DNA of 47,634 nt from Bacteroidota bacterium (GTDB lineage Bacteria; Bacteroidota; Bacteroidia; B-17B0; Aurantibacillaceae): contig JAJONO010000033.1 of NCBI GenBank assembly GCA_021323535.1, positions 1-47,634 of the forward strand, read 5' to 3'. Numbering within the stretch: position 1 is the stretch's first letter; each line of letters begins with the position of its first letter. This document shows positions 7,542 to 16,441 of this stretch, in pieces. The translations under genes and the position numbers were made by a program. Below the pieces are notes generated by a model, which had not been told where the DNA came from, ran no database searches, and saw nothing but the letters and a program-made list of their open reading frames with translations.

Positions 7542-9464
7542 TTATTCCATAACTGTAGCGGTACTTTTTAATGAGGCGGCCTTTTCAACGAGACGGATAA
7601 ACTCTGAACGGTAACCCTCTTCATCTTTTCCTTTAGACAGGTTAGCCATAGTAATTACTGATTTATAATCGGCTTGGCCTTTGAATTTCGAATCACGCAG
7701 AATCATTCCGAATTGCGCCACTGCTGAAGAAAATCTCGTGTTTTCAGAAGCCTGGTCTATTGGTTTCTTTTCATCGGTAACACTTTCTTCGATCAGTATC
7801 GATTTTTTATCTGATTTGGGTTGTTTATATCTGAGTTTTAATGTCATTAATTCATTGTTCTTTGCATCGGCAGAACGAACCACCTTTTTATACTTCCGTT
7901 CATTGACTGCAGATATTCTTTCTGTACACGAAGCCGGAACTATTTCATAAATCGCTGTTACCGTATGCCCGGCGCCGAGTTCACCTGCATCTTTTGTGTC
8001 GTCGTTAAAATCTTCGTTCCTGAGAACGCGGTTTTCATAGCCAACAAGGCGATACGCTTTAACCTTAGCCGGATTAAATTGAACCTGTACTTTTACATCT
8101 TTTGCAATCGCATGAAGGGTTCCACTCATTTCCTGAACAAAAACTTTTTTTGCTTCCGAGAGGTTGTCTACATAAGCATAATTTCCATTTCCTTTATCGG
8201 CTAGTTTTTCCATTTTAGAATCCTTATAGTTTCCCGTGCCAAAACCAAGCACAGTGAGATAAATTCCGTCTGTTCTTTTTTTCTCGATAAGCTGAACAAG
8301 TGCGTCATCACTATTCACCCCAACATTAAAATCTCCATCGGTAGCAAGAATAACGCGATTGTTTCCTTCTTTCAGAAAATTATCCTTTGCTGTTTTATAC
8401 GCAAGTTCAATTCCGGCGCCACCTGCGGTTGAACCTCCCGCTCCCAGTTTATCAATAGCATTCATAATGGTTTGTTTATCCGAGCCAGAAGTAGGAGGCA
8501 ATACCATACCTGCGGCGCCCGCATAAACCACGATAGAAACTTTGTCCTGGGCTCTTAGTTCTCCCACTAATAAACGAAGGCCGGATTTAACAAGAGGTAA
8601 TCTATCATCGGTACTCATTGATCCGGAAACATCAATTAAAAAAACGAGGTTACTTGCCGGGGCTTTCTCTTTGCTCATATCCCGGCCCTGTATTCCAATG
8701 TGTACAATATTATGGTTTTTATTCCAGGCACACTCGGTGTATTCGGTTGTGATGGAAAAAGGCATTTCATCCTGGGGCTGCGCATAATGATAATTAAAAT
8801 AGTTGATCATCTCTTCTACTCTTACTGCATCTTTTGGCGGCAAACTTCCCTGGTTTATAAATCTTCTTATGTTGCTATAGGAAGCGCGGTCAACATCAAT
8901 GCTCATAGTAGAAAGCGGTTCCCGCATCACGCTTCTGAAATCGTTCTCAACTATCCTGCTATAATCTTCGGCATTGGATACCTTTTCCGTTTTTGCTTTT
9001 TTTCCTTTTTTCCCGCTTGAGGATATATCGCCATAACAAGCAGGAATTTGTGAAATTTTACACATGCTTATACACTTTTCAGCAAACGTTCGATGACGAA
9101 CTACAATCTCTACTTCATCCAACGTTACACCTTCCTGATCAACCTGGAATTTAACATGTGTTTTTTGTCCGGCTTTTACAACCACGCCTTTAATGATATT
9201 TGGTTTATATCCTACGTAATGTGTCTTGAGAATATATTTTCCAGGCAATACATCTTTCATTATAAAATTACCATCCAGATCTGTAGAACATGCTTTAATA
9301 CCATAAGATGAGATCGAATCTGAATACAAAGCTACTGTGACAAAGGGAATGCTATCGCCATTTGCCTTATCTGAAATGTTCCCATAAATAGAGCCGTAAT
9401 TTTCTACCTGGGCAAAAAAGCGCCCGCAGATCAGCATTGCTGAAATGAAAAATAATCTAAACAT
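7542..9464 (-). CDS. YfbK-like von Willebrand factor A protein (paralogue of the protein encoded at 5133-7091)
   Basis: 640 residues, ATG start, signal peptide 1-19 (FISAMLICGRFFAQ). A CarboxypepD_reg domain occupies ~22-122 (SIYGNISDK, GKYILKTHYVGYKP). A Lys-rich linker ~150-162 follows (GKKGKKAKTEK). The YfbK N-terminal segment spans ~165-270 (REPLSTMSIDVDRASYSNIR). The VWA domain carries MIDAS residues DVSGS (Asp278) and ATDGDFNVG. A YfbK_C/DUF3520-like tail runs to the end. The VWA and C-terminal parts are near-identical in layout to the downstream paralogue, whereas the signal peptide and linker differ. It is the first gene of the minus-strand operon and diverges from the alpha-2-macroglobulin gene across a 337-base gap. 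Function is unproven; exported, metal-dependent adhesion or complex assembly is inferred. Confidence 0.93.
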   Translation of the reverse strand: MFRLFFISAMLICGRFFAQVENYGSIYGNISDKANGDSIPFVTVALYSDSISSYGIKACSTDLDGNFIMKDVLPGKYILKTHYVGYKPNIIKGVVVKAGQKTHVKFQVDQEGVTLDEVEIVVRHRTFAEKCISMCKISQIPACYGDISSSGKKGKKAKTEKVSNAEDYSRIVENDFRSVMREPLSTMSIDVDRASYSNIRRFINQGSLPPKDAVRVEEMINYFNYHYAQPQDEMPFSITTEYTECAWNKNHNIVHIGIQGRDMSKEKAPASNLVFLIDVSGSMSTDDRLPLVKSGLRLLVGELRAQDKVSIVVYAGAAGMVLPPTSGSDKQTIMNAIDKLGAGGSTAGGAGIELAYKTAKDNFLKEGNNRVILATDGDFNVGVNSDDALVQLIEKKRTDGIYLTVLGFGTGNYKDSKMEKLADKGNGNYAYVDNLSEAKKVFVQEMSGTLHAIAKDVKVQVQFNPAKVKAYRLVGYENRVLRNEDFNDDTKDAGELGAGHTVTAIYEIVPASCTERISAVNERKYKKVVRSADAKNNELMTLKLRYKQPKSDKKSILIEESVTDEKKPIDQASENTRFSSAVAQFGMILRDSKFKGQADYKSVITMANLSKGKDEEGYRSEFIRLVEKAASLKSTATVME

Positions 9465-9801
9465 GTTTTTGTGTTTTAGTTTGTTATTAAACCGGTAACC
9501 CTGTTGTTTTATTTAAGAACGCAGTCCTTTCATTTTTTCCATAAAAGAATTTCATAATTAACAATTCCTTCATGAAACAAAGTCTTCCTTAACCCTGAGT
9601 TAATATAACGGCGACTCAAGGGAGATTATTGTATTACTTCCGATTGGACAAAAGACCTGCACTGTCATTTATCATTTATCCGGGACCCGAAATCAAATAA
9701 TCGCCTTTTTGCCGCACTTAATAAATAAACAAGCACACCCTATAAAAGCGCCACTAGAACCCGCCTGAATCGCCGCAACTTTGACCTAAAACCAAGACAA
9801 C
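9465..9801. other. Divergent intergenic region between the VWA operon and the alpha-2-macroglobulin gene
   Basis: These 337 bases contain no convincing ORF. The only ordered element I see is a hairpin: CCCTGAGT (9593-9600) pairs with ACTCAAGGG (9614-9622), apart from one bulged A. It lies roughly midway between the two start codons and could be a regulatory hairpin or a repeat remnant. Close to the plus-strand start is CAACTTTGACC, seven of eight bases of the TAnnTTTG -7 consensus, without a clear -33 TTG. Both promoters must lie here because no other upstream gene exists for either unit. Confidence 0.5.
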
Positions 9802-12800
9802 ATGAAAACCAAAATCACACTGATCGCTTTTATAACGGTCGTTTTATGTACCATCCTAACTTCCTGCTTTCATTTTAAACCGGAGGTCACCGAAGTTAAT
9901 CCTGTGTTTGGACAATACATTGCCGGTTACACTTCCGGCGCTATTACCCGCAAAAGCAGTATCCGTATCGAACTTACCAGGTCCCCGAAAGGAGAGAGTA
10001 ATGTTATTCCCGAATCAACAGCAGGGATAAATACAACTATCTCCGAACTAGCCAATCAGGTAATGCAACTTCCTGATTCTTCTTTACTGGAAGACATTTT
10101 TGTTTTTGAACCGGAAATAAAAGGTAAGGCCATTTGGATCAGCGACAGGGTGATTGAATTTATTCCTTCCGAAATTTTACCGACCAACCAGTTCTACTCC
10201 GTAAAATTTAAACTGGATAAAGTAATGAAGGTTCCCGATGATTTTGAAACTTTCCGCTTCCAGTTCTCGACATTTAACCAGAACTTATTCGTGAATGTAG
10301 ACGGACTTATTTCTTATAATGGATACGACGATAAACTTCAGCGACTCACCGGAAAAATTACAACTTCCGATTATGAAGACACTCTCAACATACGTAAAAC
10401 AATTAATGTAACACACAACGGCAAAAATTTACCGGTGAACCTTAATTACAGTTACAGGAACAACGAATTTTATTTTTATGTAGAAGATATTGAACGCAAA
10501 GTCACTGCCGGAAAATTATTAGTATCGTGGGACGGTTCGGCTATTAAAAGCCCGGAAAAAGGTTCGAAAGAAATTGCAATTCCCGGTCTTGGCGATTTCT
10601 CTGTAAGCGAAGCTAAAGTAGTTGAGAACGACGAACAATATCTTGAATTTCTTTTCAGTGATCCTATCCGTTACGACCAGAACCTGAAAGGCATCATTTC
10701 TATTGATGGCGTTGATAATCTTACTTACGCCATTGAAGGCAACCAGGTAAAAGTGTTTTTACCGAACAGGATCATTGGCAATAAGCTGGTAACAGTAACT
10801 ACCGGAATTAAAAACTCAAGAGGTTATAAAATGAACCTGCCATACAGCACCACGCTTGAATTCAATGAACCAAAACCTTTTGTAAGAATTAAAGGAAACG
10901 GCTGTATCCTTCCAAACTCGAACGGACTCATCTTTCCTTTCGAAGCCATTAGCTTAAAAGCGGTGGATATACGCATCACAAAAATATACGAGAACAACGT
11001 TCACCAGTTTCTTCAAACCAATAGTATGGATGGTGGCGACGGATTATATCGCGTTGGAAAAAAGATAGCAGAGAAAACTATTAAGCTGGATTATGACAAA
11101 AAAATGAATCTCAAACAATGGAACAAACACGTGATCGATCTTGGTAAATTAATTACACCTGACCCTGGAGCGATTTACCGCGTGAGCATCAAATTCGAGA
11201 AAAAATATGCAGTGTGCGATTGTCCTGAAGAAGAAGGCGAAACCACAACCATTACCGAAAACAGTTATAAAGAAGATGACGACGATAAAAACTGGAACGA
11301 AGATGAATGGAACAGATACTACAGCTATGACGAAGGTTATGACGAATGGGATTATTACAGCGATAATTATTCCGCTTGCGATAACAGCTATTACAGCGGA
11401 AAAGCTGTAAACAGAAATATCCTTGCATCCAATCTTGGCCTTATTTACAAACTGGATGACAATAAAATGTCACACGCTTTCGTTAGCGACATGATCACAA
11501 CAAAACCAGTGGCTAATGCCGTTGTTGAATATTATGATTTCACAAAGCAGGTTATTGGTTCAGGAACCACAGATGCTAATGGCATGCTTGATGTTCAGTT
11601 AAAACGCAAACCCTTTTTAATGATCGCTAAATCCGGCAAACAACGAGGTTACTTAAAATTACTGGATGGTTATACAAATTCACTTAGCAAATTCGACATA
11701 GAAGGCGAAACCGTACAGAAGGGTGTGAAAGGATTTATTTATGGAGAACGTGGTGTGTGGAGACCCGGTGATTCGCTTTATCTCGCATTCATTATGGAAG
11801 ACAAAGAAAAACGTCTCCCAAAAAACCACCCTGTAAAGTTTGAACTCCAGGATCCAAATGGTACTATAGTTTATCAGGCTACAAAAACTAAAAACGTAAA
11901 CGGCATTTACGATTTCAGAACCGCAACCGGAACCGAAGCTCCAACCGGAAATTACCTGGCCACAGCCTGGGTTGGTAACCGTTCGTTTTCAGAGTACCTG
12001 AAAGTGGAAACAGTAAAGCCAAACCGTCTTAAAATTTATTTCGATGCACAGAAAGGGAACGATTCTACCGCTAAACTGCAAGTAAAATGGTTACATGGCG
12101 CTGTTGCAAAAAACCTTCATGCTCTCGTAAATGTATCCTTGAATCAAACCGAAACAAAATTTGATAAATATAAAAACTATGTGTTTGATTCGCCGGTCAG
12201 AAATTTTTATTCGGACGCCGATCTTGTATTCGATGGAAATTTAAATGATAAAGGTGAAGCTATTGTAAACACTGATCTCGCAGTAGGACAAACCGCTCCC
12301 GGAATGTTACGCGCCACTTACATTACCAAAGTGTTTGAAGAAGGCGGTGATTTTAGTATAGACCGTTACAGCACGTCCTATTCTCCTTACAACACTTATG
12401 TTGGACTACGTTTCCCTGACAATAAAAGTTTTGACGGAACTTTTGAAACAGGGAAAGAATATTCTTTCGATGTGGCTACCGTGAACAATAAAGGCAAGGC
12501 TGTTACCGCAAACAAACTACAGGTAAAAGTTTACAAGATCCAATGGCGTTGGTGGTACGAAAGAGATTACGAAGATCTTTCGAGCTACATTTCAAGAAGC
12601 GGTACAATTGTTACCAAAGACACCATCATTAAATCAGTTGAAGGAAAAGGTTCGTTTAAGTTCCGCGTGAATTATCCTGAATACGGACGTTACTTAGTAA
12701 CCGTAACAGATCTCGAAGGCGGACATGAAACCGGAAAAGTGATATCGATCGACTGGCCATACTGGAGCCGCGCCAACAGAAGCAGCAACGAAAACGCGAA

Positions 12801-15444
12801 CATGCTCAACTTTGCCTGTGATAAAGAAAAATATACAACAGGTGAAAATATTAAGTTATCGTTCCCTTCTCCCGCCGAAGGAATGGCTCTTGTGAGTGTT
12901 GAAACAGGATACAAAGTGGTGAAGAAATTCTGGGTGCAGACAAAAAAAGGAGAAACCGTTCACGAATTTCCAGCAACGGCTGAAATGACACCGAACGCTT
13001 ATGTTCACGTGACATTAATCCAGCCGCACGCTAATACAAAAAACGATTTACCAATACGAATGTATGGGGTTGTTCCTATTACTGTTGATGAACCCTTAAC
13101 ACATCTTCAACCGGAAATTATCATGCAGGACATTATCAAACCCGAATCTTTCACTACAATCAAAGTGAAAGAAAAAACCGGAAGAAAAATGAATTATACA
13201 TTGGCAATGGTGGATGAAGGCTTACTCGATCTTACAAGATTTAAAACTCCTCAACCATGGACAACATTTTACGCGCGTGAAGCATTGGGAGTAAAAACAT
13301 GGGATATGTACGATGCTGTAATCGGAGCTTATGCAGGTAAATTAGATAAATTGTTAAGTGTTGGTGGCGACGGTGACGGTAATGCAGGCAAAGGCGCTAA
13401 AGCAAATCGTTTTAAACCGATGGTGAAATTTATTGGTCCATTTACACTCGAAGCCGGTGCTGAAAAAAATCATACTATAGAAATTCCGAATTACGTGGGT
13501 TCGGTAAGAGTGATGGTGGTTGCTTCCAACGAATGTTCTTATGGAAATGCTGAGAAAGCCGTAGCGGTAAGAAAACCCTTAATGATCCTGGCAACATTAC
13601 CGCGTGTTCTTGGTCCGGGTGAAACAGTAAGTTTACCGGTAGATATTTTCGCCATGGAAAAACACGTGAAAGATGTGAAGGTAGAAGTTGAAGTCAACGA
13701 ATTCTTAAGCATAGATGGTGTAAAACAACAGAGCATGAAATTTGAACAGGTAGGTGATGAAGTCATCAACTTTAAATTAAATGTTGCTGAAAGAACCGGA
13801 ATTGCAAAAGTGAAAATCACCGCAACAAGCGGAAAAGAAAAAGCTACACAGGAAATTGAACTTGATGTAAGAACCCCTAATCCTAAAGTGGTCGACGGAG
13901 TGGAAATGGTTCTTGAGCCGGGTAAATCCTGGGACGCAACTGTTAACTTAAAAGGAATTATTGGCACGAATAAAGTCACCATGGAATTATCTACTATTCC
14001 TTCTATGGGATTAGAAAAACGTATGGATTACCTCATTCAATATCCGCATGGTTGTATTGAACAAACAACATCATCGGTGTTCCCGCAATTGTATGTAATG
14101 AACTTACTCGACTTAAAAGATCTTCAGAAAAACAAGATCAGTAATAACATAAAGGCAGGATTAAAACGTCTGCAGTTATTCCAGACATCTAACGGTGGAT
14201 TCTCTTACTGGCCGGGTGAGGGTTACGACAGCGATTGGGGAAGTAATTATGCCGGACACTTTATGGTGGAAGCTGAAAAACAAGGTTACAATTTACCACA
14301 CAACATGAAGAACAGATGGGTGAAATACCAGCAACAACAGGCACGCAACTGGTCGCCGACAAGCAATAAATACTCACACCCCCATGGCGAAGAAACCAAT
14401 GAAGTGATACAGGCGTACCGTTTATTTGTTCTTGCCTTAAGTGAAAACGCTGAACTCGGAGCCATGAATCGTTTACGTGAAGAGAAAAAATTATCGGCAA
14501 CTGCTAAATGGAGATTAGCTGCCGCGTATAAACTGGTGGGACAAAATGAAGTTGCTCTTTCGTTGATCAAAAATCTTCCTACAGAAGTAAAACCATATAA
14601 AGAACTTTCCTATAGTTATGGATCAGACGTAAGGGATCAGGCCATGATACTTGAAACATTAAGCTTATTGAAAGAAAACGACAAAGCCTCTCCTCTTGCG
14701 AAAAAAGTAGCCAAGGAACTTAACTCACAAAACTGGATGAGCACTCAGGAAACAGCTTATTCGTTATTGGCGATGTGCCAGTATGCAGGAGTAAAAAACA
14801 ACCGTGGGGATATTAACTTCTCTTATTCACTGAATTCAGGCACTGAAAATAATAAGACTAGCAAGAAGACCATGTACCAGGTGAAATACGACGATACCGA
14901 TATAAAAGGTACTGGCTTAGTGTCAATAAAAAATACAGGCGGCGTAACATTATTCGGAAAAATAATTGTTGAAGGTGTTCCGCTCATTGGCGATAAAACT
15001 GCCAGCGCGAAAGATCTTAAAATGGAAGTAGTTTATAAAAACATGAAGGGACAAGTAATTATGCCTGACAAATTAATTCAAGGAACCGATTTCGTAGCCG
15101 AAGTTACTATTTCAAATCCTGGCACTAAAGGCTTCCTTGCCGAAATGGCGCTGAACCAGGTATTCCCAAGTGGCTGGGAAATTCATAATACAAGAATGGA
15201 TGAAACGGCAACTGCCAACGTTGCAAGATACCAGGACATTCGTGACGACAGGGTTTACAGTTATTATGATCTTGGTGTAAACTCAAGCAAAAAATTTGTG
15301 ATACAACTGAACGCAACTTACCTGGGTAAATTTTATCTGCCAACCATTTATAGCGAAGCTATGTATGATCATCTTATCAATGCCCGTGTACCGGGAAGAT
15401 GGGTAGAAGTTGTAAAAGACGACGGTAAAGTAGCAACAAAATAA
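9802..15444 (+). CDS. Alpha-2-macroglobulin family lipoprotein with intact thioester motif
   Basis: 1880 residues. The N-terminus is a lipoprotein signal with lipobox LTSC (Cys22). No acidic surface-export signal follows the Cys, so a periplasm-facing anchor is likely. Macroglobulin-type beta domains occupy the first ~1200 residues, including an MG2-like stretch near 640-740 (YGERGVWRPGDSLYLAF). A bait/A2M core lies near 1130-1260 (LAMVDEGLLDLTRF, IGPFTLEAGAE). The thioester motif GCIEQ (Cys1418, Gln1421) precedes an alpha-helical thioester domain to ~1690 (SNGGFSYWPG). An unusual Asp/Glu/Tyr-rich stretch sits at ~485-535. Known bacterial homologues (YfhM) trap proteases by covalent linkage and work with penicillin-binding protein 1C, whose gene lies ~10 kb downstream. 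The length fits Bacteroidota members. Confidence 0.95.
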   Translation: MKTKITLIAFITVVLCTILTSCFHFKPEVTEVNPVFGQYIAGYTSGAITRKSSIRIELTRSPKGESNVIPESTAGINTTISELANQVMQLPDSSLLEDIFVFEPEIKGKAIWISDRVIEFIPSEILPTNQFYSVKFKLDKVMKVPDDFETFRFQFSTFNQNLFVNVDGLISYNGYDDKLQRLTGKITTSDYEDTLNIRKTINVTHNGKNLPVNLNYSYRNNEFYFYVEDIERKVTAGKLLVSWDGSAIKSPEKGSKEIAIPGLGDFSVSEAKVVENDEQYLEFLFSDPIRYDQNLKGIISIDGVDNLTYAIEGNQVKVFLPNRIIGNKLVTVTTGIKNSRGYKMNLPYSTTLEFNEPKPFVRIKGNGCILPNSNGLIFPFEAISLKAVDIRITKIYENNVHQFLQTNSMDGGDGLYRVGKKIAEKTIKLDYDKKMNLKQWNKHVIDLGKLITPDPGAIYRVSIKFEKKYAVCDCPEEEGETTTITENSYKEDDDDKNWNEDEWNRYYSYDEGYDEWDYYSDNYSACDNSYYSGKAVNRNILASNLGLIYKLDDNKMSHAFVSDMITTKPVANAVVEYYDFTKQVIGSGTTDANGMLDVQLKRKPFLMIAKSGKQRGYLKLLDGYTNSLSKFDIEGETVQKGVKGFIYGERGVWRPGDSLYLAFIMEDKEKRLPKNHPVKFELQDPNGTIVYQATKTKNVNGIYDFRTATGTEAPTGNYLATAWVGNRSFSEYLKVETVKPNRLKIYFDAQKGNDSTAKLQVKWLHGAVAKNLHALVNVSLNQTETKFDKYKNYVFDSPVRNFYSDADLVFDGNLNDKGEAIVNTDLAVGQTAPGMLRATYITKVFEEGGDFSIDRYSTSYSPYNTYVGLRFPDNKSFDGTFETGKEYSFDVATVNNKGKAVTANKLQVKVYKIQWRWWYERDYEDLSSYISRSGTIVTKDTIIKSVEGKGSFKFRVNYPEYGRYLVTVTDLEGGHETGKVISIDWPYWSRANRSSNENANMLNFACDKEKYTTGENIKLSFPSPAEGMALVSVETGYKVVKKFWVQTKKGETVHEFPATAEMTPNAYVHVTLIQPHANTKNDLPIRMYGVVPITVDEPLTHLQPEIIMQDIIKPESFTTIKVKEKTGRKMNYTLAMVDEGLLDLTRFKTPQPWTTFYAREALGVKTWDMYDAVIGAYAGKLDKLLSVGGDGDGNAGKGAKANRFKPMVKFIGPFTLEAGAEKNHTIEIPNYVGSVRVMVVASNECSYGNAEKAVAVRKPLMILATLPRVLGPGETVSLPVDIFAMEKHVKDVKVEVEVNEFLSIDGVKQQSMKFEQVGDEVINFKLNVAERTGIAKVKITATSGKEKATQEIELDVRTPNPKVVDGVEMVLEPGKSWDATVNLKGIIGTNKVTMELSTIPSMGLEKRMDYLIQYPHGCIEQTTSSVFPQLYVMNLLDLKDLQKNKISNNIKAGLKRLQLFQTSNGGFSYWPGEGYDSDWGSNYAGHFMVEAEKQGYNLPHNMKNRWVKYQQQQARNWSPTSNKYSHPHGEETNEVIQAYRLFVLALSENAELGAMNRLREEKKLSATAKWRLAAAYKLVGQNEVALSLIKNLPTEVKPYKELSYSYGSDVRDQAMILETLSLLKENDKASPLAKKVAKELNSQNWMSTQETAYSLLAMCQYAGVKNNRGDINFSYSLNSGTENNKTSKKTMYQVKYDDTDIKGTGLVSIKNTGGVTLFGKIIVEGVPLIGDKTASAKDLKMEVVYKNMKGQVIMPDKLIQGTDFVAEVTISNPGTKGFLAEMALNQVFPSGWEIHNTRMDETATANVARYQDIRDDRVYSYYDLGVNSSKKFVIQLNATYLGKFYLPTIYSEAMYDHLINARVPGRWVEVVKDDGKVATK

Positions 15445-15744
15445 AAAATAATGATCATCGAAAAGTTAATGGTAAACAACGGCATGCGTTTAGTTACGCA
15501 CGTCACCCTGAGCGAAGTCGAAGGGACAAACACACGAACACCATAACTAACTAAAACCGGATGATCAGCAATCGCGGCGCAGGAGGGTTTTGTTGAGTTC
15601 CCTTCTGCGTTTTGCGGTTTCTGGACAAGTTCTCGCTGAGGACGCGGAAGATAAACCAGAGAACACAGAGCTATGTGTACCTGATCTCAACGCACTTTGA
15701 GAAAACCTTAACAAAACTTTGCGAGAAAAAACATAAAACCTATT
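15445..15744. repeat. Intergenic region with dispersed repeat fragments
   Basis: The 300 bases hold no ORF. CCCTGAGCGAAGTCGAAGGG (15506-15525) is an imperfect palindrome of a type widely seen between genes in diverse bacteria. Its arms CCCT/AGGG are separated by tandem G-A mismatches. From about 15590 to 15730 there are fragments resembling other dispersed families (ttctgcgttttgcggttt, gaggacgcgg, gagaacacagag, aactttgcgag). Similar text recurs near 20690, 25700, 28130, 34800-34975 and 35765. These look like decayed intergenic repeats. Confidence 0.6.
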
Positions 15745-16368
15745 ATGAATATTTTAAATTCCTTAGCGCGAATGAAACGAAAACATAAACTTCTTATCAT
15801 CACAATTATTGTACTGATAGCGGCTTATTTTACCTATAAGCAGGCATTACAAATCAATCCAAATCCTAAATATGAAGTAGGACAAAAGCTGGATAGCTTA
15901 AATGGCGTATATGTTTATTACAACGGTGGCGTGGGCCATACCGGTGACCGTAATCTGGGTCCCGATGGTTATAACGTGGGATTAAAATACCAGTGTGTTG
16001 AATTTGCGAAACGTTACTATTACGAACATTATAAACATAAAATGCCCGACAGTTACGGAAACGCCAAAGATTTTTTTGACGATTCTATTGAAGACGGTAA
16101 AATAAATGCAAAGCGAGGACTGTTACAATATAAAAATCCAAGTAAATCGAAACCGCAAACCGGCGACCTTCTTGTTTTCGGAGGCCATGTAAGAAACCAA
16201 TATGGGCATGTTGCCATCATTTCTAATGTCACTGAAAACAGTGTTGAGATCATTCAACAAAACCCTGGTCCGTTTGCTTTTCCCCGGGCAACTTATGCTC
16301 TTTTATTAAAAAACGGCAAATTTAACATAGGCCATGACGGTATTCTTGGAAGGCTAAGGATGCCGTAG
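15745..16368 (+). CDS. CHAP-domain cysteine peptidase/amidase, membrane anchored
   Basis: 207 residues. Residues ~14-32 form one N-terminal membrane segment (LLIITIIVLIAAYFTY) after a basic stretch, suggesting a signal anchor with the rest in the periplasm. The CHAP domain follows: the Cys nucleophile sits in YQCVEFAKRYYYEHY and the His in GHVAIISNV, with GDLLVFGG before it and ENSVEIIQQNPG after. CHAP enzymes cleave peptidoglycan cross-bridges or glutathionylspermidine-type amides; the substrate here is unknown. It follows the alpha-2-macroglobulin gene on the same strand after a 300-base gap, so co-transcription is uncertain. Peptidoglycan work would suit the nearby PBP1C gene, but that is inference. 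Confidence 0.85.
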   Translation: MNILNSLARMKRKHKLLIITIIVLIAAYFTYKQALQINPNPKYEVGQKLDSLNGVYVYYNGGVGHTGDRNLGPDGYNVGLKYQCVEFAKRYYYEHYKHKMPDSYGNAKDFFDDSIEDGKINAKRGLLQYKNPSKSKPQTGDLLVFGGHVRNQYGHVAIISNVTENSVEIIQQNPGPFAFPRATYALLLKNGKFNIGHDGILGRLRMP

Positions 16369-16387
16369 TGTTAAAACCAGTTTTTCA

Positions 16388-16419
16388 TTGGCATTTTCAG
16401 GTTACGTTTATTATATTTA
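16388..16419 (+). promoter_or_regulatory. Candidate Bacteroidota-type promoter for the T9SS protein gene at 16442
   Basis: TTG (16388-16390) lies 21 bases before TATATTTA (16412-16419). The second element matches seven of eight positions of the -7 consensus TAnnTTTG. The start codon follows 22 bases later. Spacing is slightly long. Confidence 0.35.
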
Positions 16420-16441
16420 TTTACTCTAAAAATTTACCCAT

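Noticed and set aside
13539-14570. Minus-strand ORFs of 79-147 codons inside the alpha-2-macroglobulin gene
   Set aside because: Antisense to a strongly supported 1880-residue protein; Ser/Thr/Phe-rich shadow text, no start context.
15445-15744. Transfer RNA or small RNA gene after the alpha-2-macroglobulin gene
   Set aside because: No cloverleaf or conserved T-loop sequence; the hairpin present fits a dispersed repeat.
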